Of a stretch of 64,000 bases of DNA, positions 1 to 15,700 are shown piece by piece. The position numbers and the translations under genes were made by a program. A model generated the notes under the pieces. It searched no databases. It saw nothing but the letters and a program-made list of their open reading frames with translations, and was not told the origin of the DNA. Positions within the stretch are counted from its first letter, which is position 1. Each line of letters begins with the position of its first letter. This DNA is from Glandiceps talaboti (lineage: Eukaryota > Hemichordata > Enteropneusta > Spengelidae): positions 14,457,910 to 14,521,909 of the forward strand of contig NC_135556.1 in assembly GCF_964340395.1 (NCBI RefSeq), written 5' to 3'.

Positions 1-1819
1 CTAGGGTGGAGAGAAACGTCTTTATGCTAATGATTTCAATCTTATGCTAATGATTTCAATCTATTTAATGACATACCTTCTAATTCAAAAAGATAATTCG
101 GATTGACCTTTTGTACATATTGTCATGGTCACTTGGTGCCACTAGTTTAGAAGATGTCTAGTTTTATGCATTGCGTATACCAATAAATGCCTGTTAGTCC
201 TGGGGGTTGATAATAAGCAATTTTATTAACTTTAGATTGTGCATTTAACATTAAAAATGTAATCATAAAGTGAAGATTATTAAATTTCAATTTGTGGCTA
301 TTACTTGACACAGTGAATTGTTTTCCCATCATGCATTACAACATTTATCTTTGTGTCAGTCGGGAATATGACAAGTTTTATTCTCCCAACCGAGGTGAGA
401 AATGAATATGTACCACAGCCCTCACACAATTTACATAAAATTATGTTCCTCTTGATCAATCCTACAACAACCATATGCAGCAACTAGTTTATAGACACAT
501 TACTTTTGGTAGTTGTAAATTTCAGTCACACTTGCATGTAAAATTGAATGGCTCAAAAAGTCCATAAAATTGTATAGTGCTATCCTTTATTTGTTTTCAT
601 TGCTTGTGTAGTCCATGATTCTATTCATATAAAAAACTACAACAGGTGAAGTAAATATGGGTCAGGATTTTTGACAAACACACCATATGGTTGCAGAGAT
701 GATGATGATAGTCAAAAGTCTTCCCATGATACATTGCAATGTATGCAGGATGTACAACCCATAACACCAAAGTAAAGTGTTTTGTGTGTATATACCACAA
801 TTGTTTATAGCATCCATATCAAGACATGTAAAAGTATACTGTTTCATTTGCTAATTGACCACATTAGAAAGGCCACTGCTGTCGTTGCTAGTAAAGAAAC
901 CAATCGATACAGAATACTTTTACACTTGATATGAATGCTATAAATGAGTGTAGCACATAGAGAAAGTGCTTTACTTCAGTATTACATTTTGTACTTGTAT
1001 AATAGTTTTAAGTAATTCATGAACTTTATTTGATTGTATTTTTTATTCCTGTTCAGTGCATTTTCTCATTTTATTCAGTGAATTGTCAAAAAAAGCAAAT
1101 TTTGAATGGAAACCTGTAATATCCATATTGACTGCAACTCAATATTGAGTTTGCTTTGAGTCTAATAATAAAGAGAATCCAAATTTGAAATGGATGAGGA
1201 GACTGGTGTAACATATGCCCACAATAAATATTCTAACAATGATTTGACAATTGTTACCATACTGGCCTGTGCTGCAACAGATTGTCTGGCTGATGTTCAT
1301 AGAAAGTTGTTTATATTATTTATGCAGTATTTTTTGTATAATATCACCACCCACTTGTTAGCCTAATTATTATCATTGTTGTTGTCAAGTGATGGGCCAT
1401 AATCAGTGTATGTAGCCATTTCCTGTGGTCTAGATTCCAATAAACTATCGAAATGTCATTTGATAGAGCCCAACAGAGGTATTTTTAACGAGGTGACAGG
1501 TCTAATTATTCAGTGTAAATTCATACAAGGAAGGTGTTAGTTACAATTTAATAAGCTATTACCATGAATAAGGGCAGTCATAATTATGGATGTTTTTGTC
1601 AAAATATTACAATTTGTGTGTGGTTTGACACCCATGGTATAATATACACGTATGGATACTGTTCAATAGTTATTCAGATTTTTTACCAGTTCCATTCAAC
1701 ATGTATCTATTGTAACCTCACACAATTGACCTTTAGAGTTACTCTGCAACCTTTTTTTGAGAGACTGTATGCAAATTTATTTCACTCAATTTAATATTAA
1801 TTTTATCATTTCGTTTTAG
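1..1819. other. intron of LARP1 (upstream part), no exon seen
   Basis: AT-rich non-coding sequence before the first recognisable LARP1 exon. Open frames here are short and resemble nothing known to me. A 20-bp unit is present twice in tandem at 22-61. The N-terminal LARP1 exons and promoter must lie upstream of the window. Confidence 0.6.
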
Positions 1820-4800
1820 TTCCAGAGCACACACCGGCACCAGTAACAACAGCAACAGTTATACGAGCCAGTGAGAAGAAACCAGCAAAAGTAAGTTTGT
1901 TAAAAAATGACTCGTCGAATTGATAATTATGAAGTGAAGGTTTAGCTAAGAAATGAAATGCATTACACTATTTCGGTATTTTTTTAATTCATGACCTTAT
2001 CGGATAGTCATTCAGCAGAATTCAAAAAATAACTATAAACCATGAATCAGGCAGTGTACAAAATGCTGGACATCTTTCACCTCGTGTGTTAATTTTAGTA
2101 AAACTACAAATGGTTGTCTCACTAAGGTGACATTGTACAAATAGACAGTGTTTAAATTCTGTGAACCTAGTCAGATCTTTTCTTTGCTTTGACGAGGCCA
2201 GGTCAAAGTGTAACGATAGCATTGCATCGCTACTGTACAGTATTCCATATATCATGCCAGCATACTATTGGTCCACCCATGGATGTATTAGTGAGACATC
2301 TCACTAATACATCCATGGTCCACCCAACTGTTGACTGTAAACTAAACAAGACACAACTTTGCTAACCTTGTTGTTTGTTTGCAGTTTAGTATGAGATCAT
2401 GAATTAGAATAACAATAAGACAAGTGTTGCCAGATTGTTGACTACATAAAGCCATGTGGTATTGACATCATCCAGAGATGGACTGAGACTGTGTGTGCCC
2501 TAGTAATAAAAAGCATTGATTATTCAATTACTTGTCCTTGATAGATGTAGCCATTGAATAGCAAATTTAAACAGATCCAATGGAATTGTCTGTACCTACC
2601 AACCCAACTTTGTATTACTTCTACTAGTACTATACCCCATTCTAAATAGTGAAATGACAAACTCTGTGAGTGCAACTAATGGTTTTGAAATTTATACTTT
2701 AAATGCAGCCTTTTACAGTATTCACTTCCTAAACCAGTGATTTTAAGTTAAGTGAGGGTCAGCTGGAGTCTTATATAACCATTCACAGTATTGAGTCCAG
2801 TCAGTAGAGGGTTTCTAACTGTCTGACTATTTTGTTGTATTCTCCGACTGTATTAAGCATTGCCGCATAACTTCCTCAAATTTCAACGCAAGGTCAAATT
2901 CTTCAGATTGTTGATTCCTTCAAATACTCCCTCCCATTCATGTGTCCAACAACTGCTCTCCTGCCACAAAAATATTTGCTGCCAACATTTAAAGTGAAGT
3001 GATCAGGAAACAATGCTAGGGGGGGAAACACGATGACCTATCAGCTGATAAGGGGTCAAGGTGGGTGAGAGACTAGAAAACAACTTGTAATACAATGCTC
3101 ATGAATTTCATTCCCCTTAAAATATATATTACCCCAAAGGAGAGTGGAAAATTTAAAAAGCACTCGATGAAATGTGCTAGGAAAAGCATGGTTTGTTAGG
3201 CATTGGTGAAGTTTTACAGTAAGGGAAAATGCAAAACAATATGTACACATAACTATCTCTCAAGTAAATAATTTAATTGTATCATAGAGCACAATAGGAG
3301 CTGGTATAGATAGAACCATAGGGACTGTGTACACAATACAGGACAAAAACACCTATAGCAATATTCAAGTAAGCACAAAATGCAATCAGGAAATCTCAGA
3401 CTTCATCAATACCTACACAGTGAGTGAAACTATTCAAAACATTTATCAAAAGTGATTTAATGTGTAGAGAAGAAAAGGCAAATGTGTAAGGGTTTGAAAA
3501 TGGCGATGGTTTTACCTGCTAAATTTTGACCATGTACAAATCATGATATTACAGATTTCATGATAAACTTTTGTATATAACTCAGTCTCACATGATTATT
3601 TCATATCCCCATTGTCCCATTATCGTCAACTTTTATTTACCATTAGGACATCAGTCCATGACACACAGTTTAAGTTAAGGTGAAGGCTCCTGTAACTTGT
3701 TGTGATACTTTGTGTAACATTAGCTTTTCTGCAGGGTTGTGTATATTTGTATTATTACCAAATTTAGCTTCTTGATGGAAACTGAGTTAATTTCGCCCAC
3801 TATATATGTATTTGTGTTTCTATTGTCAGGTGGCAGATTTTAGTGATGTTACTAATTGGCCAACACCCAGTGAACTTCAACAAGAAGTTAAAGACAAAGA
3901 CGTAAGTATTCTCACTTGTTTGATTTGAAGTTTGTAAAGTTTGATATCTGGGATTTTGAGACTGCACTCTTTTCGGAGATGTAGGATGAGTCACCAAGGA
4001 GTGCCTGAAGTCGTAACAAAAGGATGTCAAATAAATCCTCATTTGTACACATTTAGATTCAATAGAGAACATGGTATTACAGTCCCATATTCAGTCATCT
4101 TGAAATGACGTAATGTACATAGGAAGGGTTTGAATAGATAGTTGTGGTCTGACAGCAGACAAGGGTGTAGAGTCACAACACAGGGACCAATTATAGTTAC
4201 CAATGTTCTTGGATAAAAACCCTAGTGAGATTGTTTGTAGCTGCTCTAACTTTCAGTTTTCTTATTGTGTTGCCCTTATCCTCCTGATAACCAGAAATGT
4301 TGGCGTGTACATAACAGAAGTTTTGTGTCTTTGATGTGCATGGTTTACTTGTACCCAGCATTCAGCTGTCATATTGTTGAGCCTTTACTTTGTGCTGAGT
4401 GCAAGGAAGTTGTACAAAATATGACGGATTTTCATGTCCAAGTTTCATAATGGATATACACAGACCAGAATTGCATCATAACTAACTCATATTTTAGTGC
4501 ATGTTTCAATACGTTTTTTCATCACAACATGATATTTGGCTCAGATGAACTGTGTTTAGTTCGGTGGAAAATTCACCCTACCTAATTATTTCTATAGTGA
4601 CTTGGTCAGATAAAATAAAGAAATTTGTGAGCCATGTTACATTGCCAATATTATAATAACAACCATGAGACAGACAAGATGGAACTCATCACTGATGTCA
4701 TGACACTTGTCTTCCTCTCCCCAGGTGATGCTGTCACCCAAGGCATCACATATCACGGTGGTAGTAGATGATGATGCTGGCAAAGAAAACAAAAATACTA

Positions 4801-7800
4801 CCCTACCACCATCACCCCCACCACCGCCACCACCACCACCACCAGTGACACCCCCAAGCAATAAAGAAGACAGTTACCATCTGAAGAATAAAAAGAAAGG
4901 TAAGTCTGCCCGTGACAACAAACATTTTATCCGGTCCTACTAAACAGTTAACCCTCTTCAGTGTAAGTTCATGTAAAACAAAATTGCTGTGGTGGGATTA
5001 GGGTTAATCTGGATGCATTGCAGTATGGGGGTCTGTGTATAACACAAGCATTTCATCTAATTGTTGTATAAAGTTAATTCAGATGCATTGCAGTATGATT
5101 ACTTTATAACAGGTATACAAAGTATATAATAGATACATTCAGATAATGTAAATATAGCCTTTCTTTTCTCCTGCGAGTATGTGTATTCAGTATAATCTTT
5201 TGAAAGCAAGGATGAGGATAAGTGATGCTCCCCCCCCCCCCACAAATAAACTAGTTAGGTAACAGACAACCAATTTGACATCCTGATGTAACATGATCAG
5301 TGAAGAGTCCAGCCCATTTTTATGTCTTTTCTCCTGACAGTCGTTAATTTTGTCAGTGAATGGACAAAACCATACCTGCATCTATGTTACATGTCTGCAT
5401 CCCTACTATTTAACTACCACCCACTCCTTGTGTAATTATTGTGCCATCTTTAAAAGCTGCCTCCCACACACTATCAATTCCACACACACTGCCATTCATC
5501 TTTTTTGTCATGATGTGTTGCCTTCATGATATCCTGACATCTTTCCATATGGATAGCAATTATTGGATGTGCTACATATTATAGATAATTTCTTGCTTTG
5601 GCAAATGTATCAGTGACTTAGTGGAGTCAAATTTGGGCAGATTGAATTTTTTTAATTTTTTTTTTGACAGCTGTTTTAGATTATTACATCATCCATTTCA
5701 TGATGTTGATGACATTTTCATGACAGTAATTACAATATAGCTCTGAAATTCATTTCACAGTACAAATGAAAATTGCTAAAACTAAAAAATATTTCTTGGC
5801 TGTGAAGACTCGACTACAGGAGTGTATATCAGTTTGATAACTTTTAGTTCTTGGTTTTTCCATCATATGTTTGATCAGCTGCAAGATAACCTGTGTAACA
5901 GAAGTAGGACATGGCTTTGTGGGGTTTTATGAGTAGCTGGAGGGAGGCGGTGGGGAGGCATACTTCTGCTGTTTGACAGGACACTTTTTAGTTGTGCACG
6001 AAAGCTTTCTCGGAGACAGAATTGTTTATCGTGTTATTTCCCATTTTGATGACATTCTCTGTTTTTAATTGTCCATTTCTCAAGTATTTTAATCAGGATG
6101 TTTTTGATATAGTTACACTTCCGATCAGTGTATAAGTTTGGGAAAATTAACAGATGTACACAGATAAAGGCGTGCCAAGTCTTATCTAATTTGTGATTGA
6201 GAGGTAGATAGGTACAAATCAACTTTGCTTTGTATAGTATTATCAATTCCCATTCATCGCTGGGTTCTCTTATCTTTAAATGAAGAAAGAGAGAGACATG
6301 CCACGCCACGTCCATGCCAAATGAAATATATAGAATTAGAGCTTAACAGAAAACTGGATTATCGCAACAATTTCATCTTTATAGGTATTTAGTAATTTCT
6401 GACTGACTTTCAACTCGTTCACAGAGCATCATCATCAGGTCAGCAATGAAAAAGATTTTAAGTATTCGAGTCGGTTAGCTATCTAATTGTTAGTGCTGTT
6501 TTTGTGTGTAGGAGTGCACTGAGTGTTATCTCTGACAATACAAGTAGGGAATACTTAATTACACATTCAGGTGACATACCAACGTGTAGATCATGAGACG
6601 ATGACTTGGCAAACTAATAGCCCAGAAGTCTATTTCAGAATTGAAAAGGCTTTTTGGATATTTTTAATAGACAGGAAATTACCTGTTCAGGCAACCAAAT
6701 GTGTCAGTTTTTCTCCCCTTTAATGACTATTTTAGTATTTACTCAAAATATTGCTTGCTGTTTGTACTTTGTAGCTTTTGGGGTCATAGGTAAATCGTCC
6801 AGCTGTAGTGTGAATTATTTACCCAAGTGTGAACTTTGACCTCTTAAAGAAAACAAAATGGCAGCTATTGTCTTTTTAATTTGATACAAAATAAAGTATC
6901 ATGTCTTTTCTATATGTAAAATGATAGAAACACTGCAATCAACCAAAAAAAGAGGATGTATTTAGCGGCTTCCTTTGAACCTTTTTATCAGCATTTTGAA
7001 TGGTCTTCATATTTTTATATTATTGATTTATGTGATAAATTAACAGATGTGTATTGAAATTTAGTATTAGTATAATAGTCAGATCAGGTCAGGAAGCCCA
7101 ACATATCGAATACCAAATTGTATACAAATCTCCTCAAACTAACTAATGCGTTTTATCACCATATTGTAACCATTTCTAAATTTCAAAACATTACTTTCCC
7201 TATTTTCATAGTAATTATCAACAGTTGGCGTGACACGTTGAATGATTAATTACCTCCATTGACATTTTTTACAAGCACAGATTGCCATGACAACAAAAGT
7301 ACATAGCGGATTTTTGTCACAGAGAGCACTGCTTCAAATTTGACTTTTATTCATATGTGATGTGAAATGGGTTTTAGTGTGCGTGTCTACATCATAAGTA
7401 TTTTGTCATCACGTTCAATGCGAAGAGCATAGAAAGTGGGTTTTAGTATGTGTGTCTATGAGTTAAGTATTTTGTCACCACGTTCAATGCGAAGAGCATA
7501 GAAAAGTGGGTGTTAGTGTGTGTGTCTACGAGTTAAGTATTTTGTCATCACGTTCAATGCCAAGAGCATAGAAAGTGGGTGTTAGTGTGTGTCTATGAGT
7601 TACATATTTTGTCATCACGTTCAATGCAAAGAGCATAGAAAGTGGGTGTTAGTGTGTGTCTATGAGTTACATATTTTGTCATCACATTCAATGCCAAGAG
7701 CATAGAAAGTGGGTGTTAGTGTGTGTCTATGAGTTAAGTATTTTGTCGTCACGTTCAATACAAAGACCATAGAAACCAACTATTAAGTCAAACAATAATG

Positions 7801-9714
7801 GTGATTTTATGTCAGATTTGACGTCAGTGTACTTGGTGATACAGTTCATGATGTAGAAAACTTTAAATGAGTTGAATAGATAATTCCCGTAGTTGTTGTA
7901 CAATGGCTGATATTGTACAATTTTCTCTACTTGTCAACCAGAACTATAGCTACGGTAGGTTGTCATAGCTATCTGATTACCTGATGTAAAGTGTTATGTG
8001 ATGTTGTAAAGGCAGATTTATAATCCCAAGAGTAACTCTGTGTACCACCTTTTTGTAAGCATGTGTGTCAGTGAATATTACTAAATGTTCTGTTTATTTT
8101 GTGTGGACACGTTTATCACTCCTCTTCAAGTTAAGTTGATGGAAAAGAGAATGGCTGTGTCTGGATTAGGGTTAATCCTGTAGTATGGATTTTGTCCATA
8201 GTCAGTCATCACAAATTACTCTGTGTAATAGTGTACATATATAGCAAACCCAATTGTTACCAAAAATTACTCTCATGTAAAATGACTAGAAATAATAAAA
8301 CATATTTAGTTGGGAGATATTTTGACTTGCGTGAATTTTCAAAACAGAAGTTGTATGAATGTTGATTTCTAACACGTACGTATTCACGGATGATAGCCTT
8401 CAAACCCGTACCATTTGATTTGATGTATGTAATTGGGAGGTAAATAAAACTTCAAGATCTTAATATGGCCAGCAGTGTCATTTCTCCTGAGTGTTTAACC
8501 AGACAGCAAATACTATACTCAAACAAAATAAAATAGTGTTGATAAAAGTTCTTTCATAGAAAAAGGAAATTGATCTATAGAATTTGATGAGGGGGAAAAA
8601 TATATCATTTTTCTTTTCAGAAGTAGTAATTTGATATGAACTGATAACTAGTGTAATAAATATGAGGTCGACCAGTCAGTTGTCGTAAAAACATTAAAAA
8701 AATACACTTTGTGTTATCATATACATCTGTAGCAATATTAATCTACTGGTTTTCTTTGTAGCAGTTGCTGAATACACACTTTCAAACTGCTTTCATAATT
8801 CCAACCATATGGAGAGTCGGTCAGGATATGTAAAGTATCCATACTGTGTGACCTCTTTACATATATTTTTAATATTCCATACTGCATTGTTGTCCCGTAT
8901 ATTGCTGTTCCTATATTCCACTGTGTGACCTCAAAAGCATTGCCACCGGGTACTCGTTTGGTGAACCCATGATAAAAATTGTGAGCTAAATAATTATTAA
9001 GAAAGGTAGTGTTTCAGTATTAGTGACGCGTCTAATTTATTCTATTGAAATACACAAGATGAAAATTAGGTTCTCGACTGAGCTATACAAGATGACATTT
9101 CAGTGAAGGAGTAAATTGTAGGTGTACTACCATCATAATTTGTTTTCATTATGTGACATCTAGAAATAGTGTGGAGTTAAATGTCACACTGTCAAGGATT
9201 GATGAGTTGGTGTGTAGCAGAGGAAACTAAACAAATGAAATACTTCCCGGTTTAAACTGCCCATATTGTTTTCTTACACGCATTGATATTTCTACAGGGT
9301 CTTTAATATTACAAACTTGTTTAAACAAATTTATAATAGCTAGCCCATAAACATATGAGCTTTGGGATATAAATAGAAAGTCAGCTATTTGATTGTGACA
9401 AGCATGAAAAAGTCTTGTTGTATGGATCAAAATGAATTTTGTTTGGACATGATGCAGTCTTGTTGTCATAAAATAAATGTATTATGGCTGTACCCAGTGA
9501 TATTACAGTGGATCAATTTGTCCTCTGATAAGAGACCATGTTGGTCAAAGTGATGAAAACTTCTTTTTGTGCGCATCACACAGTAAGGGATAGGGAACAT
9601 CAAATTTTAGTGCATCAAATGTAATTGCTGTGTGTCAGCGGTGTGTCAAATTGGCTATGAGGGCACACTACAGTGGATTCAAAACTTCCACTTACACACA
9701 CATTATGCACGCAT

Positions 9715-9766
<52 letters not shown>

Positions 9767-12700
9767 ATAAAGCATTTCAATTTTGTTGCCTGCGTGTCCA
9801 GTAAGTATAATTTACCCATTATAGTGACAGTATGTTAAAGTAGTAACTGAAATTATGTTCATTATTCATGGCTCCAGGTGGAAGACAAAAGTGGGTACCT
9901 TTGGCATTAGACCCTGAACCAAGTAGAAAAGATGATCGGAGGCATCGGTCACCCAAATATGACAGAGATCGAGAATTTGACAGTAGGGATAGGAGAGACA
10001 ACAGGTTAATTAGGGACCGGAAACCAAGCCACGAATATAATGATAGAGGGAGTCGTGATGATTCGTACAAAGGTAAGCTTGTGTCAAATAGTAAATGGAT
10101 ATATTATGAACGACATGTGTGTGGTTTGTGTTTATTGAAAATTTCATCAATGAATGAACTTGGTATTGAAAAGCCTGTACATGAATCGAATGAATAGAAA
10201 AGTGAATGCGTTCAAATTTAGACTTATTTTTATGGCCATTACGTAATGAAATGTAATAACATGTATACATCACCTTTCACTAATCTCACATTCTGATTGG
10301 CCGAGAGTCCTGCAGATACATGTAATGACATGTAATAATATTTCTAAGTCTGAAGAGTGGATTAGGGTATTGGAGAACAGAGTTAGGGTCATTGACATAG
10401 CAAGCATCAACTAGAGACTAATATAGTGGTTAGCTGTAGCTTGTAAGTTGATATTCTGGAGAAAATAGTCAACCAGAACACACTGAATGTTTAGTGGTAT
10501 TCTAGTAAGTCGAGCTGCTTTATAACTACCAAGCTGATCAAGTGTGTTTTTGTTGAGATATATAGTGGATGTTTGTTTAATTAACGCAATGTAACATACA
10601 AAGTGGTCTGTCGGTGTGGCCACATTTACTAAGTGTTAAGTTCAGAGAATAGTAATGCAATTCAAAAACACTTTGAGAAATGGCCACTGACTTTACAAGT
10701 AACTGAAGTGTAAATCCTATAAACTCCTCATGTGTAGACTCTTAGTAGTACAGGATACAAGTGATTGTTTTGAATAGATGCACAATGTAACTTGTTTTTT
10801 TGTATTAAAGGCATCCTTAGTATACCTAATTTTGATGTTTTTTCCTAAAGATTGTTATGGAAACTTTACTTGAAATATTGCAATTTTAAAAAAAAATGTA
10901 AAGATTTCTAACGTCAAAATGTATCTTCACAGGATCGAATTCTCTTAACTGGAGGCAGGGTTCAGATGTCCGGAGTGGATTCCGGGGTAGAGGACGGGGA
11001 CGCGGAAGGGGGAGAGGAAGAGGCAGGGGTAACGTTCTTCCCATCAGACAAGAAGTTTGGCAAGGTAAGTTGTGTCAACACTTCGCAGAAAATTGTGATC
11101 AACAAATTTAATATGTCATTCTAATTGTCTGTACCTGCAGTAGCATTTTACCTCATGCTAGTGGATCAAAATAGAACGAGAAGGTCAACTTATTCTAATC
11201 TCACATGTGTCAATAGTTACGTATATGAAGCCCGTGGAGCAGAAGTTATGATGTTGACCAGGAAACAGAATGTTTGTTGTTTTTATGATGTACCTAGGCA
11301 GTAATATTCTATTTCAGGTACCAAGAATTGTCAGAATTTGACAAATAGAATTGTGTATTATTTCATGAAAAAGAGAATTTATTGTTTGGTTTTTGACCAG
11401 AATTGAGAGCTGGAATAGTTTTAGAAGGACAGAAAGATATACAGTTGGCATCCCATTTTTCAGTTTTACCCAGCATGCAGTGTTTTAATGATATCTCAGT
11501 CTTATATTTTGATCTTGAAGAAAGAATGTATGGTATTGGTAGAAGATAGATATACACTCAGATTATAACAATCTGAGATGGTACTCTAGTGCAGGATATA
11601 TAACAATGAGAAAATGTTGGCAAATTGGTTGTCTTCTCATCATACATATACTATTACTAGACATGGATTCTTTGAGAAATGTGACAACCCTTACAATGCC
11701 ATGTCTGCATATATGCAAACAGTCCCAGGCCAAGTTGGCATATATACAGAGTTTACTCATTTGCATAAGCCCTATTTTCACCTCTTCACCTCATATCTGG
11801 GTAACTTAATATTCATTTGACAATATATATGTAATGAGTGGATAAAGAAAAAATAGGATTGATTGTATGTTTTATTATTCCTATCAAGTTAAAGTTGATA
11901 ATTTTAGAGTAGGTAAGATTCTCCTCTGTAGTGGAAAAAAGTCCTTGGCCTAGGGAGTCTTTTGTATGAAAAGTCCTTGGCCTAGGGAGTCTTTCACATG
12001 AAAAGTCTATGGCATTATAAAGATTAATGTTGATACTGTTTATTTTAATGTGTTGACAGCACCCCCAGATGTGGCCCACTTCACTCCATACCCTCAGTAC
12101 TATGACTTTGAGTTCGAATCCTATGGTAACCAGTCTTCTGGTGGGTTTGTCGATAACAATCTCTTCTACCATGTTGATGAAGACACACTCAAGGACTATG
12201 TTCGAAAACAAATGTAAGTGACATTTATATGTCATTGGCTTTGAACACTTTGTTTTTTTCTCTGCTTGAAATGATGAATGAATCTTTTTTCCCCATCTTA
12301 TCGACAAATGAAGAGACTTTCTGTCATGTTTACATGACAAGCCAAACCAAATCTGAACAAGCAGTACTTTACTTGACAAAAATTTCGTTTTTCAAATATG
12401 CAGTTTGATTACAACAATTTTGTGAATGTTCTGCATTTCAGCGAATACTATTTCAGTGTGGAAAACCTGGTCAAAGACGTGTTCCTTAGAAAAAAGGTGA
12501 GTTGAGATTTCAAAATATGAAGACAGTAAATTTTGTTAGGATGTCAGTAGCCGATGATTATTGTTCATATTTGCTGTTCACATACTTTAAAGGTGTCTTG
12601 TACACTTTGAAGAAAATTGAACCTATCATGTATGAGGCTACATGTGGATTTCATAGTTGTGAGATAAAATCTACTTGAATGACACATGAATGAATGTTCA

Positions 12701-15700
12701 TGGGCTCTGGAATCATACAGCTAAAATGCTATTGCCTTGCTGTTTCACTCATGCAATATGACATTTAATACACATCCTCGGACAACTTCTAATGCAAAAT
12801 AAACAATTACATAGGTGCCACCACAGTGGGGATGTAGTAGTCAAGTTGAAATGGTGATTATCAGTTAGCAGCTAAACAATTGCAGCCATTAAAATCATCA
12901 AGTCCATGGGTAATGTTTTCATTAGAAGCCTGTAATGACTGCACTGTGAAAGAGAATAGCAATGCTTATCAGTGTTCAATATGATTGGGCAAAGGATTCT
13001 GCTGTGTTTATTGTGTCTCTGTTATTGTTAGTCTAGAGTTGAAATATATCTAGCTGTGTGTCAAAAAACGTAATGTCCCATGAGTGAAACACCTTAGTTA
13101 TAAATAATCTTAGTTATAAATCAAAATTTCTACTCTCAGAGTCAAAATTTTTTTAGAAGCAAATGTTGATGATGAACCATTGTTGTTGTTGATGAACCAT
13201 CAGGAGTGATAACAACCCATTGTAGTACACCCCTGATGACACGTGACATCTCTTCAATTTGATTCACATAATCTTCAGTGAGACACACACAACATCCACC
13301 CATTGCAGTACGCCCCTGATAATGCTGACAAGATGTTAACAAAAATGGGGGATTCTACTACAAATAATTGTGTTTGACACGAGTAATTTTCATTCATAAT
13401 TATAATTATACTTGTACCATTCCATATTCATATTTGTTTAGTACAGTGGCATACCTTATGAAGTGATGCCAAAGTATAATCCCTTGCCATCTTATGTACC
13501 ACCACATTGCAGTTTACAAGTTTTTGGTTGGTTATTGAAAATAACGATAGTACATGTTTGAGGATTTAGATTGGGTTTGATCTAAAAGCAGTGTAGTAAT
13601 TTGATAAATGACTGGATGGGATTTTACTTTTCTAGATGGACAAGGAAGGTTTCCTACCGTTAAACTTAATTGCTGGTTTTCAGCGAGTACAGACTCTGAC
13701 GACAGAAATGGATGTCATTCTAGAGGTAAGTTTTATCATTGGGGAAGGCTCATGTGTGTTAGAATTCATGTAAGTGGAAAGTGGAATTCTTCAAATACAA
13801 ATTGAATTTGGATCAATGGCATCATTCAAAATAACCACATGAAGATGTACATCGATATGTACAAAGGGAATAGTTAACATTGGTTGTATATTTTGTACAA
13901 CTGAACGACACAAAGTATACCAAATTTTAAACGGCGATTTGTACTTGAGAAATGCAGGCTTCTGCTATACCTTCAAGTGGGACACTGCTGTGGTGTAACT
14001 ATGTCAGTACACCTATGTATCTGCATTTAAATGTAGAGGAATAAGGCCTCAGGCAGAAACCTGATAGGAAATTTTTAAAAATGTATTAGTATTGCATAGA
14101 AACTAGTCGAACGTTCCATCTGTTGTCCATATTTACTACTTATGGCATTGCGTAACTGACGATGGCATACTGCTAGTTTCAATAATATTGCCTATACCAT
14201 AGGTATTAATCTCCTGTATTGTTTCTTTTTTTCATCATTCAGAGTCTGAAGAACAGTACAGAGGTAGAGTTGTCTGAATGTAAAACAAAAATTAGACCCT
14301 TCGTCAATCCACTGGCTTGGCCAATAACAGTACCAGAACCAACTATAGTTGAGCAAAGCACACTGCAAGCAGACTGTCCTGAGTTTGTTCCTGGCAAGCC
14401 ATATTACCCAACTATCCATGAAACAGGTAGGACCAATGTTCATCCCTGATTTCTGATATTTAGCCCCCAACAGGCATTGGGTTCTGTCTGTCTGTGTGTT
14501 CACCCACATATCTCTTTCATGCACCAACTGATTTCAACCAAACCTGGCACAAAGGTAAAATGCTATGCGAGACATATGCTCATCACTTTTGTATTGCAAC
14601 CAAATCAAATATGGCGGAATGGCAGCCATATTTGTTGTATGTGCATTCATCCTCGTATATCTGGCATGCACCAACCAATTTCAACCAAACCTGGTACAAA
14701 GGTATTATGCTATGTGAGACATGTGCATGTCACTTTGTTTTGTGACTGAATCAAATATGGCCGAATTGTGGCCATATTTGTTGTTAAATTTCACAATATG
14801 CATCATAACATTGGAGATGTAATACAGTGTCTCCAATCAAGTATTTAAATTGTTTTTGTTTGTGCATGAAGTTTGTCTAGTAGGGTTACATGGCTGTCAC
14901 TTCCCTGACTAGTTGGCAACTGATAAATCCTTAATCAGAGGTAAGACAGTGAATGAAACTTGACAGTGTATCATTTAGATTTCTAGAGCTCCTGCTAGTT
15001 TTCCAAACTGTAATAAATGTATTATGTATTTTGGCTGTAGAATCCGCACCCACCTCGCCGACACAAGTTCAAGTGAATGAAGCCGACAGGAAACAGACAG
15101 GTGGTGGCTCTCAAGATGGCTACTTGTCAACCATTAGTGTCGGACTTTCCACCAGTGCACCAGAATTTGATACTGGAGACTGGACAGAAGTTAAAAAGAG
15201 ACACCGAAGTTCTTCAAGAAAGGTATTTATGCTAATTCATAAAAACAGTATCATTTCTAATATGCATAGACCCTGATAGCTAAAAAGTCTATACTCCACA
15301 TTGTTTTCAATATTGGCAGATAGGTTGTAGTTATTGTGTGCACATACTTGTTTGAACTTTCAGTCTTAGTTTTGATATAAATCTGTCCTCTTGTGTCTGC
15401 CTAGACAGAAAAAAAAGTTGAAACTGATGTTGAGTATGTCATGTTTATGAGAAATATGCTCCCTTGCATTGTATCATCTTGATGTCATGTACTACAGCGC
15501 CCTCAGTCAGTATCTGTGCATGAATATTATTTGTGTGTTGAAAATTCATTTCTCAAAAATTTTCTAAAATTTTCGAATCTGTCACTCTAGAATGGTTGTA
15601 AAAGTTCTTTACTTGCTATGCTCAAACAAAATGTCTAATCCGTAATAAATGGATCGTTATTTCAGCGTCAGGTGTCAACATCTTCATCACAGCATGATTC

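Larger units (their letters stand above)
4900..9877. other. 5-kb LARP1 intron
   Basis: Longest intron of the visible LARP1 gene. Contents seen: a poly-C tract near 5228-5241, a 67-70 bp minisatellite (7369-7777), a hAT-like MITE (9514-9670) and a CA microsatellite (9715-9764). No convincing exon was found; short open frames have no recognisable product. Confidence 0.75.

Noticed and set aside
4637-4861. Minus-strand glycine-rich frame
   Set aside because: Antisense of the LARP1 proline run.
11813-12379. 188-codon minus-strand frame
   Set aside because: Antisense to the LARP1 exon 12060-12213 and its introns; no recognisable protein, and the plus-strand exon is well conserved.
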